A stretch of DNA of 64,000 bases, from positions 16,563 to 80,562 of the forward strand of contig NZ_AZCZ01000007.1 of NCBI RefSeq assembly GCF_001434055.1, in the 5' to 3' direction. The stretch is from Levilactobacillus parabrevis ATCC 53295 (GTDB lineage: Bacteria > Bacillota > Bacilli > Lactobacillales > Lactobacillaceae). Position numbers and translations under genes: made by a program. This document shows, piece after piece, positions 34,593 to 41,239 of this stretch (positions within the stretch are counted from its first letter, which is position 1; each line of letters starts with the position of its first letter). The notes under the pieces were generated by a model. That model ran no database searches. It worked only from the letters and a program-made list of their open reading frames with translations, and was not told the DNA's origin.

Positions 34593-35152
34593 TCGTCTGG
34601 GATTGTTCCACGTGAAACAGTCCACCACTCTTTGGCTAAAATCCCAAATTGATACAGGTCGAGCCATTGGCCGTCCTGATAAACGGCCTCACGATTGATC
34701 CCCTCACGAACAAATCCGACGGCCGCATACGCCCGCAGTGCCGCTTGATTATTGGCATTAACGTCCAGCGTCACCTTATGCAGTCCCAATTCGTTGAAGG
34801 CAAACGACAGAATCGTATTGAGGGTATCCACCCCATAGCCCTGGCCGCGATCACTCGCGACTGGCAACGCAATTCCTAACTCCGCGCGCCGATTCTTCAA
34901 CTGAATTTCATCAAGAATCACCCAGCCCAATAAGCCATCATCAGCATTGGCCCGCACCATAAAGAAGAACTTGTCGTCGCTGTCCGGATCTGCCGCCAGC
35001 TCGGTGTACTCGGCTGCCGTCCACGGATGCAAGGCATCGGCCGACAAATTCCGCAGGAGTCCGGGCTCCCACTGCGTGTCTTGAAGCCATTCTGCATCCC
35101 CGTCACGCATTTCTGTTAGATGAACCAACTGTCCCTGAACCACACTTTTCAT
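34571..35152 (-). CDS. GNAT-family N-acetyltransferase (RimJ/RimL-like)
   Basis: 193 aa, ATG 35152 behind GAGGAGG. LLGWVILDEIQLKNRRAELGIALPVASDRGQGYGVDTLNTILSFAFNELGLHKVTLDVNANNQAALRAYAAVGFVREG shows the acetyl-CoA pyrophosphate loop (D-R-G-Q-G-Y-G) and the N-x-x-A-L-R-A-Y-x-x-x-G-F motif. The target amine may be a protein N-terminus, polyamine or small molecule and cannot be told from sequence. The C-terminal codons T-V-S-R-G-T are written with a parS sequence. Confidence 0.87.
   Translation of the reverse strand: MKSVVQGQLVHLTEMRDGDAEWLQDTQWEPGLLRNLSADALHPWTAAEYTELAADPDSDDKFFFMVRANADDGLLGWVILDEIQLKNRRAELGIALPVASDRGQGYGVDTLNTILSFAFNELGLHKVTLDVNANNQAALRAYAAVGFVREGINREAVYQDGQWLDLYQFGILAKEWWTVSRGTIPDENTTGDN
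34604..34619. promoter_or_regulatory. parS-like site inside the GNAT gene
   Basis: TGTTCCACGTGAAACA, 15/16 to parS, 44 bp from the previous site. It encodes V-S-R-G-T on the minus strand. Confidence 0.82.
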
Positions 35153-35273
35153 GATAGTGCCTCCTCGGCGTTTTCTCTTACTCTACCACACCCGCAACCA
35201 CGTTGAGCCATAATTGTTGGCGGGCTTCGCTAAAACCGGTATACTAATCGCAGCAAATATAGGAGGTCCTTTC

Positions 35274-35921
35274 ATGAAAATCACAATTATTGGTGCTACC
35301 GGGATGGCCGGTTCAGCACTTGTCGCGGAAGCATTAAAGCGCGGTCACAGCGTCACGGCACTGGCGCGTTCTGCGGAAAAACTCGCTCAGCTGCCCGCCA
35401 GTCCTAACCTGACGACTAAGGTCCAGGATGCCTTTGCTTTAACTTCGGCCGATTTCGCAACGGCTGACGTCATTATCGATGCGTTTGCAACCGCACCGAG
35501 CTTGGCCTTCCAACACATTGATCTCGCAACGAGCCTGATCGCCAAGTTCCGGGAAACGACCCACCCACGTCTCGTCTTCATTCTAGGCGCTGGTAGCCTC
35601 CAAACCGGAGATGATCATCACTTGTTCGTTAACGACATTGCCAAAGATCCTAACGCCGCAAGCTTCCTGCGCATCCCCCAGAGCCAGCTGAAGGAACTCA
35701 ACTTCCTGCGCGACGTGGACAACGTCAACTGGGTTGGTATATCACCGTCAGCGAACTTCCATCCCGGCGCCGCTACGCCATTCTTGCTGGGTGACGATGA
35801 ACTCTTAGTCAACGCCAACCAGGAATCAGGGACCTCCACGGGTACCATGGCCGTTGCCATCTTAGATGAGATTGAACAGCCACAACACCATCAAACGCGC
35901 TTTACCGTCGCTGATAAATAA
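35274..35921 (+). CDS. NAD(P)H-binding protein, atypical SDR
   Basis: 215 aa from ATG 35274, behind AGGAGG and a TATACT at 35240; the longer frame to 35214 is unsupported. The N-terminus MKITIIGATGMAGSALVAEALKRGHSVTALAR is a complete Rossmann dinucleotide motif (G-A-T-G-M-A-G). The body resembles YwnB/YeeZ-type NAD(P)H-binding epimerase-like proteins, with FILGAGSLQTG and VGISPSANFHPG. It is a cytosolic reductase or sensor of unknown substrate. Confidence 0.85.
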   Translation: MKITIIGATGMAGSALVAEALKRGHSVTALARSAEKLAQLPASPNLTTKVQDAFALTSADFATADVIIDAFATAPSLAFQHIDLATSLIAKFRETTHPRLVFILGAGSLQTGDDHHLFVNDIAKDPNAASFLRIPQSQLKELNFLRDVDNVNWVGISPSANFHPGAATPFLLGDDELLVNANQESGTSTGTMAVAILDEIEQPQHHQTRFTVADK

Positions 35922-35929
35922 ATTTATAG

Positions 35930-35960
35930 AGGGTTCCCGTTCCCACGGGGGCCCTTTTTT
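35930..35960 (+). terminator. Terminator of the NAD(P)H-binding protein gene
   Basis: AGGGTTCCCG (35930-35939) / CGGGGGCCCT (35946-35955), then TTTTTT. Confidence 0.8.
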
Positions 35961-36020
35961 GATATGCTTACCTATGGTCTGCACGACCGTACTTTATGCT
36001 TATAGAAAGTTGCGATTACT

Positions 36021-37364
36021 TTGAAAACTCGATTATCTTGGCGGGAACTCCTATTTATCGGCATGATGCTCTTTGGGCTCTTCTTCGGTGCCGGTAACCT
36101 GATTTTCCCCGTTTTTCTGGGCCAACAAGCCGGCCATAACGTTGGTTTGGCGGTCATTGGTCTTCTCCTGACTGGGATTGGCCTACCCTTATTAGGGGTC
36201 ACCGGGATCGGTCTAACCCGCAGTGAGGGCGTCTTCGACCTGGCGACCAACGTCAACCGGCCCTTCGCTTACATCTTTACGGTGTTGCTCTACCTGACTG
36301 TGGGCCCGTTCTTTGCGCTCCCCCGGCTAGCCACAACGTCCTATCAGATCGGGCTCGCCCCTTTTGTGAGTCGCGGCCATCAGGGCTTGGTCCTAGCCAG
36401 TTTCTCCATTTTATTTTTCGTTGTCGCGTGGCTACTAGCTCGCAACCCCGGAAAATTGATGACTTACATTGGTAAATGGCTAACACCGATTTTTCTAATT
36501 CTGCTTGGGCTCCTGATTCTAGCCACCTTCGTCAAACCGATGGGTGGCTTCTCAGCGACTGCACGTGGCGCCTACGCAACCAGTCCACTAGCAACCGGTT
36601 TTACCGAAGGGTATAACACGTTAGATGCCTTGGCCTCACTGGCATTTGGAATCGTCGTCATCGACAGTATCCGGGCACTAGGCGTCACCGAACCCGGTCA
36701 AATCGCTAAAGACGTGATCAAGTCCGGAACCATCAGTGTCGTTCTGATGGGCCTGATCTACACATTACTGGCCCTGATGGGCACCATGAGTCTGGGCAAG
36801 TTCGCGCCCGCTGCTAATGGCGGTATCACGTTGGCACAGATTGCCAACCAGTACTTTGGCACGTTTGGAAATATTCTATTGGCGTTAATTGTCATTATTG
36901 CCTGCCTGAAGACGGCGATCGGTCTGATCTCAGCGTTTGGGGATACCTTCCACGAGATGTTCCCCCGGTTGTCTTACACCTGGTTAATTGTCTTTGCCAG
37001 CGTGTTGCCATGCCTCTTCGCAAACGTGGGCCTGACGAAACTGATCAGCTACTCCTCACCCGTGCTCATGTTCCTGTATCCGCTAGCCATCGTCTTAATC
37101 GTGTTAGCGGTACTGTCACCCCTGCTGGGCACAAGTCGCTGGTTGTTCGGCCTAGCAATGCTGTTCACGCTGATCCCAGCCATCTTCTCGGCCGTCGCAG
37201 CACTCCCCAGCAGCCTACAACAAGCTGGCTGGAGCCGTGCAATTCTCACCCTCAATAACCAACTGCCACTGGCTGCACAAGGCTTTAGCTGGGTCGTTCC
37301 AGCATTGATTGGTGTGGTTCTGGGGTGGATTATGGGACAGGTATTCCGATCAAAAACTGCTTGA
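36021..37364 (+). CDS. brnQ: Branched-chain amino acid:cation symporter (LIVCS family)
   Basis: 447 aa from TTG 36021, with only a weak GAAAG upstream. The N-terminus KTRLSWRELLFIGMMLFGLFFGAGNLIFPVFLGQQAG aligns with BrnQ proteins from their first residue, which supports the TTG. Twelve helices cover the length. The family couples Na+ or H+ entry to uptake of leucine, isoleucine and valine. It is monocistronic with its own terminator. Confidence 0.92.
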   Translation: MKTRLSWRELLFIGMMLFGLFFGAGNLIFPVFLGQQAGHNVGLAVIGLLLTGIGLPLLGVTGIGLTRSEGVFDLATNVNRPFAYIFTVLLYLTVGPFFALPRLATTSYQIGLAPFVSRGHQGLVLASFSILFFVVAWLLARNPGKLMTYIGKWLTPIFLILLGLLILATFVKPMGGFSATARGAYATSPLATGFTEGYNTLDALASLAFGIVVIDSIRALGVTEPGQIAKDVIKSGTISVVLMGLIYTLLALMGTMSLGKFAPAANGGITLAQIANQYFGTFGNILLALIVIIACLKTAIGLISAFGDTFHEMFPRLSYTWLIVFASVLPCLFANVGLTKLISYSSPVLMFLYPLAIVLIVLAVLSPLLGTSRWLFGLAMLFTLIPAIFSAVAALPSSLQQAGWSRAILTLNNQLPLAAQGFSWVVPALIGVVLGWIMGQVFRSKTA

Positions 37365-37374
37365 TTTTACAGAA

Positions 37375-37402
37375 CCGCGTTGCCTCTAGACAACGCGGCT
37401 TT
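37375..37402 (+). terminator. Terminator of brnQ
   Basis: CCGCGTTG (37375-37382) / CAACGCGG (37391-37398), then CTTTTA. Confidence 0.8.
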
Positions 37403-37469
37403 TATATTGCCAAACTTCCACCTTTAAAAAAGTACGTTATTTTGATTATTCAGGCAAAGTCCAGCAAGC

Positions 37470-37634
37470 AACATTCAAAAAAGTGCCATTTTTTGAATGT
37501 TCACGAGATTTTTGACCCGCAACATTAAAGAAATCGCGTTTTTTTGAATGTTGCGGGTAATTTTATGTGCCAACATTCAAAAATTCGTTGTTTTTTGAAT
37601 GTTGAGCTTGTATTATTAAGCCAACATTCAAAAA
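37470..37634. repeat. Array of seven alternating AACATTCAAA half-sites, 51-bp period, upstream of fic
   Basis: Forward half-sites AACATT start at 37470, 37521, 37572 and 37623, exactly 51 bp apart. Reverse half-sites GAATGTT start at 37495, 37546 and 37597, also 51 bp apart. Forward and reverse copies therefore alternate at 25- and 26-bp steps. Poly-A follows each forward copy and poly-T precedes each reverse one, so each pair forms an inverted repeat (13-bp arms in pairs 1 and 3; 11-bp arms CCCGCAACATT/AATGTTGCGGG in pair 2). Sequence between half-sites is not conserved. The place of an eighth half-site is taken by the fic ribosome-binding site. Confidence 0.9.
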
Positions 37635-37652
37635 TATATCAAGATTAGGAGG
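37588..37652 (+). promoter_or_regulatory. Predicted fic promoter inside the repeat array
   Basis: TTGTTT (37588-37593), a 17-bp spacer and TATTAT (37611-37616), with AGGAGG at 37647-37652. The -35 and spacer overlap the last reverse half-site, and the last forward half-site lies just after the predicted transcription start. This is the geometry expected for autorepression. Confidence 0.55.
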
Positions 37653-37658
37653 TTGCTT

Positions 37659-38897
37659 ATGACTACCCAAGAATATCCCAGTCTAAAATCCATGTATTAC
37701 CAAAACCAAGCTGGCTATCAAGACGCCGTAAATCAGCGTCGGGATAACCTCCTAACGATAAAGACCGGCTTGTTAATTTCACCATTTAAACGTGGATTTA
37801 GAACAAGTGATCATTTTGAGATTTTTTATCTGCCCGTTTTAAAAATTAGCCAACTTGAGGAACAGATTACTAAATTTTCTAGTGAAATTGAAAAGAAGAT
37901 GTCTGCACTCCCCCCAGTCGCACGCGACCAAGTATTTATTAGCAACCTTATTGATGAACTACAGAGCACCAATGAAATTGAAAACGTCCGCAGCTCTCGG
38001 GAAGAATTGGGTACCGTTATCGATCGTATTAAACAAAATAAAGGTGACAAAGGTCGTTTCTCTGGACTGGTCAACCAATATATCAAGTTTCAAGATAACA
38101 AATATAACAAGATTCACGATGTCCAAGACTTCCGAACAATCTGGGACGAACTCGTTAGTCAAGAAATTAAGTCCGATGATCTCCCTGACGGCGAACAGTT
38201 TCGAAAGGATGGCGAAGTCATTCGTTCCGGTGACCGCGTTGTCCATCGCGGCGATGAATCCGAAGAACAAATTATAGCGGACCTAGGGAAACTGGTTATT
38301 GAAATGAATGATGATGACATTCCCTCGCTCCCCAAATGTTTTATTGCTCACTATTTCTACGAATATGTTCATCCCTTCTACGATGGAAATGGACGAACGG
38401 GACGTTTCATTGTCTGCTCCTATCTCTCACGTAAACTAGACATGATGTCCGCCATCACCTTCTCTTCTGCAATCGTTAAGAATAAGGATACTTACTACAA
38501 AGCATTTACAGAAATGGCGAATCCCTATAATGCCGGCGAGGCTACATTCTTTATTATTACCATGATGCAACTCTTACTATCTGGTCAACAGCAGGTTATT
38601 GAAAAGCTAGACGATGACATTGACCTTCTTCAAAAAGCGAACAGCTTGACTGATGATGCTCAGCTTGAGCAACCGGCCAAAAACATTCTGTTTATTCTGT
38701 GTCAAGCCACTATCTTCGGGAAATACGTTAAACCCCTGACAGACAAGGCTCTATCTGAATATGCCGGTCTTAGTCGCTTCCGCTTAAATAAAGCCTTAGC
38801 CAGTTTGATTCAATCTGGCTATATTGAAACAACACAGGCCAACCCAAAGACTCACAGATTAACGCTCAAGACACAGCAAGCCTTGTTTTCTAACTAA
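37659..38897 (+). CDS. Fic-domain protein (AMP transferase type) with N-terminal inhibitory helix and C-terminal winged helix
   Basis: 412 aa from ATG 37659, seven bases after AGGAGG; a TTG two codons earlier overlaps the site region. The Fic_N-type N-terminal part holds the class II inhibitory motif T-N-E-I-E-N at residues ~104-109, which fits (S/T)xxxE(G/N). The complete catalytic loop HPFYDGNGRTGR lies at ~238-249, so nucleotidyl transfer to a protein target is expected and is normally held off by the inhibitory Glu. The C-terminal ~70 residues (SEYAGLSRFRLNKALASLIQSGYIETTQ) look like a winged helix-turn-helix. No antitoxin-like small gene is adjacent. The repeat array directly upstream is the obvious candidate target of the DNA-binding part. 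Confidence 0.88.
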   Translation: MTTQEYPSLKSMYYQNQAGYQDAVNQRRDNLLTIKTGLLISPFKRGFRTSDHFEIFYLPVLKISQLEEQITKFSSEIEKKMSALPPVARDQVFISNLIDELQSTNEIENVRSSREELGTVIDRIKQNKGDKGRFSGLVNQYIKFQDNKYNKIHDVQDFRTIWDELVSQEIKSDDLPDGEQFRKDGEVIRSGDRVVHRGDESEEQIIADLGKLVIEMNDDDIPSLPKCFIAHYFYEYVHPFYDGNGRTGRFIVCSYLSRKLDMMSAITFSSAIVKNKDTYYKAFTEMANPYNAGEATFFIITMMQLLLSGQQQVIEKLDDDIDLLQKANSLTDDAQLEQPAKNILFILCQATIFGKYVKPLTDKALSEYAGLSRFRLNKALASLIQSGYIETTQANPKTHRLTLKTQQALFSN

Positions 38898-38929
38898 TGG
38901 TTCTTCCAAACCTGGAGAGCCATTTTTTC
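38896..38929 (+). terminator. Terminator of fic
   Basis: AATGGTTCTTC (38896-38906) / GGAGAGCCATT (38914-38924), followed by TTTTCTTT. The stem begins within the stop codon. Confidence 0.75.
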
Positions 38930-38988
38930 TTTATCATCCCCAGAATCTATGCTAAAATCGACAAAACCAATTCGAAAGGCGCGCTCTC

Positions 38989-39672
38989 ATGAAAAAATAT
39001 GCAATTATTGACCTAGATGACACCCTCCTTGACTTTACCCGTGGCGAAAACGAAGGCGTTACCCGCTTGCTACAAAAATATGGCGTGACCGACGTGCAAC
39101 GCGGGCTAGCCACCTATGTCAAGATCAATCAGGACGTCTGGCATCAAATCGAGCTGGGTGCAGACCGCGCGCCCCTGTTAGATACTCGCTTTGCCAAAGC
39201 GTTTGATGCGATGGGAATCACCGTGGATGGCCCCGCCGTTGAAAAACAATACAAAAGTATGCTCGATCACAATTACTACACCCTGCCGGGGGCCACAACC
39301 TTTCTGACAGAGCTCATTCACGCTGGTGTGACGGTGATTGCGGGAACCAATGGTACCAAGTCCATCCAGCTCAATCGGCTCGCGGGCTCCCAGCTGACCC
39401 GCTACTTCGACAGCGTCTTCATTTCCGAGGACGTGGGCTACGACAAGCCGGACGAACGGTTCTTCGCGCCTATTTTCACGCAATATCCAATGATGACTTC
39501 CGAAAACACCGTCATGGTTGGCGACAGTCTTCATTCCGATATCCTTGGTGCAACCAACGCCCACCTCGACAGCGTCTGGTTCAACCCGCAACATACTGCG
39601 AAATCTACTGATTACCATCCCACCTACGAAGCGGATTCCTATGTCGCCCTCAAACAGCTTCTTCTCGCTTAG
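38989..39672 (+). CDS. HAD-superfamily phosphatase, YjjG-type nucleotidase
   Basis: 227 aa, ATG 38989 behind AAAGG. HAD motif I is IIDLDDTLLDF (nucleophile Asp and acid/base Asp), motif II AGTNGTKS, and motif III/IV KPDERFF...VMVGDSLHSDILGA. The helical cap between motifs I and II and the overall size match YjjG/YfnB pyrimidine 5'-nucleotidases, which dephosphorylate (non-canonical) pyrimidine monophosphates. Substrate assignment is by family resemblance only. Confidence 0.85.
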   Translation: MKKYAIIDLDDTLLDFTRGENEGVTRLLQKYGVTDVQRGLATYVKINQDVWHQIELGADRAPLLDTRFAKAFDAMGITVDGPAVEKQYKSMLDHNYYTLPGATTFLTELIHAGVTVIAGTNGTKSIQLNRLAGSQLTRYFDSVFISEDVGYDKPDERFFAPIFTQYPMMTSENTVMVGDSLHSDILGATNAHLDSVWFNPQHTAKSTDYHPTYEADSYVALKQLLLA

Positions 39673-39679
39673 ATAGTCG

Positions 39680-39721
39680 AATCGCCCGTTAGCAATCAAT
39701 GATGCTAGCGGGCGATTTGTT
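39680..39721 (+). terminator. Terminator of the HAD phosphatase gene
   Basis: Fifteen-bp stem, 39680-39694 with 39703-39717 (AATCGCCCGTTAGCA arm), then TTTGTTTG. Confidence 0.8.
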
Positions 39722-39848
39722 TGAAGATTGGAAACTATTTTAACTTTTAGGTATTAATTTACCCCTTTAACCAGATTTTCTGGTATGATGGTAACAAGTT
39801 ATAACCGAAATCTCATATTCTCATTTAAGCGAAACGAGGTGAAGACCC

Positions 39849-40112
39849 ATGACCGAAGCCCACTTCTCAGCAACCCCCGCTAAAATCGGTGTCATCCTTT
39901 TAACGCTGGTTCTACTGTTTGCCATGCTGTTCCTTCAGGATCCCAAAATCGTTGCTTTTCTCTGCTTTAGTTCGTTAATCACTGCAATGCTGCATTTTAA
40001 CGTTTTCGAGAGTACGACCGATGCCAACCCGTTGAATCGGATTGACCTGACGCTTCAAATTATTTTCTTAGTTACCTCCATTGGTAGAGCATTTATCCTT
40101 GGTGGAAATTAA
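39849..40112 (+). CDS. Small membrane protein, 87 aa
   Basis: ATG 39849 behind GAGGTGAAG, with TATGAT near 39782 as a possible -10. Three hydrophobic segments: IGVILLTLVLLFAMLFL, VAFLCFSSLITAMLHF, and LQIIFLVTSIGRAFIL. The family is not recognised. A terminator follows at once, so it is a single-gene unit convergent with the Phd-like gene. Confidence 0.7.
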   Translation: MTEAHFSATPAKIGVILLTLVLLFAMLFLQDPKIVAFLCFSSLITAMLHFNVFESTTDANPLNRIDLTLQIIFLVTSIGRAFILGGN

Positions 40113-40118
40113 CAACCG

Positions 40119-40153
40119 GCCACGCTATCCCCCACGGAAGCGCGGCTTTTTTT
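40119..40153 (+). terminator. Terminator of the 87-aa gene
   Basis: GCCACGC (40119-40125) / GCGCGGC (40140-40146), one mismatch, then seven T. Confidence 0.75.
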
Positions 40154-40382
40154 AGCCCCATTCAATCTTATCAAGATCCAAGTACCCCGTATCTTGCATG
40201 GGCTGTTGGGCCGCTTCTAAAGCAGCCTTCAGCGCTTCCCACTCATGCTTTGCGACAATGACGACCGAACTGGCATCGTTGCCGTCCGTGGGTGTCACGA
40301 CAACCATCTCCTGTTGCTGATTCACCTCATCTAGTATCTGCAGTAATGCTTGCTGCGCGGCAGCCGGTGAATAACGTTTCAT
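40152..40382 (-). CDS. Phd/YefM-like small protein without an adjacent toxin
   Basis: 76 aa, ATG 40382 behind GGGGGA. SPAAAQQALLQILDEVNQQQEMVVVTPTDGNDASSVVIVAKHEWEALKAALE has the organisation of the N-terminal Phd/YefM antitoxin domain: a helix, the strands around V-V-V-x-P, then V-V-I-V-A-K-x-E-W. The tail is acidic. No RelE/Doc-sized toxin frame adjoins it on either side, so it is either an orphan antitoxin or a regulator in its own right. Confidence 0.65.
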   Translation of the reverse strand: MKRYSPAAAQQALLQILDEVNQQQEMVVVTPTDGNDASSVVIVAKHEWEALKAALEAAQQPMQDTGYLDLDKIEWG

Positions 40383-40408
40383 ATTGTGTCCCCCAATGAC
40401 TTAAAAAT

Positions 40409-40439
40409 CCCGTCAGCGTTGATTTTCAGCGTTAACGGG
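40409..40439 (-). terminator. Terminator of the 126-aa membrane protein gene
   Basis: CCCGTCAGCGTTGA (40409-40422) / TCAGCGTTAACGGG (40426-40439). On the minus strand it is followed by ATTTTTAAG. Confidence 0.8.
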
Positions 40440-40465
40440 TTCTCCGAATGACCATCTATGCTTCT

Positions 40466-40846
40466 CTACGCTGGTAAAGTCACCAACGTCCCCAGTAAGA
40501 CAACTGCCAGCAAGATCTGACTGCTGACTAAATACCACGCCTGTCGTCGCCACAACGCCCGCGTACCAGCCGGATATTGCCGGTGACGGTGCTGACAATA
40601 GCTCATGACAAGCGCCACGCTATCCACCAATAATAGCAGACCAATGACTCGTGGATTCAGCCACGTCGGTCGCCACAGCCCCACCGCAACGTACGCCAAG
40701 CCAAGATACAAGAAACCATGATACACCGCGACGCTCCGCCGCGATTGGCGCACAGCACCTTGCTGAAGCCGATGCAACGTATGGTGGTGTAAGCCATGAC
40801 TGATCAACACCAAGATAATCCCCAGGCCCAACAGACTCATCCGCAT
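40466..40846 (-). CDS. Membrane protein of unknown function, 126 aa
   Basis: ATG 40846 behind GGGGAG. About four hydrophobic segments (LLGLGIILVLISHGL, YHGFLYLGLAYVAVGLW, VIGLLLLVDSVALVMSY, YLVSSQILLAVVLLGTLV) are separated by short basic, His/Arg-rich loops (HHHTLHRLQQ, CQHRHRQY). No family recognised. It has its own terminator. Confidence 0.65.
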   Translation of the reverse strand: MRMSLLGLGIILVLISHGLHHHTLHRLQQGAVRQSRRSVAVYHGFLYLGLAYVAVGLWRPTWLNPRVIGLLLLVDSVALVMSYCQHRHRQYPAGTRALWRRQAWYLVSSQILLAVVLLGTLVTLPA

Positions 40847-41168
40847 ATGTAAAAACTCCCCAGTGGCTTTAATTTGATTACCCAGAGTTCAATCCTACCG
40901 AAATTTGTCCGCGATTCCCAGCCAACCATCGTCCGTCCACCAATATCACATCCCCGTGACAGACGACCTTTTCGCTCCCACGTGACAGTAACCACCCTAA
41001 GCGGTGAAGTTAGCCTGCCATCAAACCGATTAAGCGGTGCCCAGTTATCTCACTACATCATTTAGCTTAGCAAGCCTGTGTGTGGTTTATGCAAAGAACA
41101 TGTAAAGGTTCTGTATCTCTGTTATTAATCAAATGATAATTATTAATAACTAATAAAATGATAACAAA
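40847..41168. other. Intergenic region without an assignable gene
   Basis: The left half is C/A-rich and the right half very AT-rich (near 41120-41165). One short frame (40874-41065, plus strand) has neither a ribosome-binding site nor a plausible composition. A small hairpin AGAAC...GTTCT occurs near 41094. Genes such as rsmG, which often follow mnmG, are not here. Confidence 0.6.
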
Positions 41169-41204
41169 AAAGGGGACCGCAATATAACTGTCGCAGTCCC
41201 CTTT
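41169..41204 (-). terminator. Terminator of the mnmE-mnmG operon
   Basis: AAAGGGGACCGC (41169-41180) / GCAGTCCCCTTT (41193-41204), one mismatch. On the minus strand it is followed by TTTGTTATC. Confidence 0.85.
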
Positions 41205-41239
41205 ACTATCTTCAAAACTAAATATTGTCGAAACGTCTG

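Noticed and set aside
37470..37634. Possible CRISPR-like or iteron plasmid origin array
   Set aside because: The half-sites alternate in orientation, the conserved part is only about 13 bp, spacers are not of protospacer type, and no cas or rep gene is near. An operator array fits better.
40874..41065. 63-codon plus-strand frame in the mnmG downstream gap
   Set aside because: No ribosome-binding site and implausible Pro/Arg/Ser composition.
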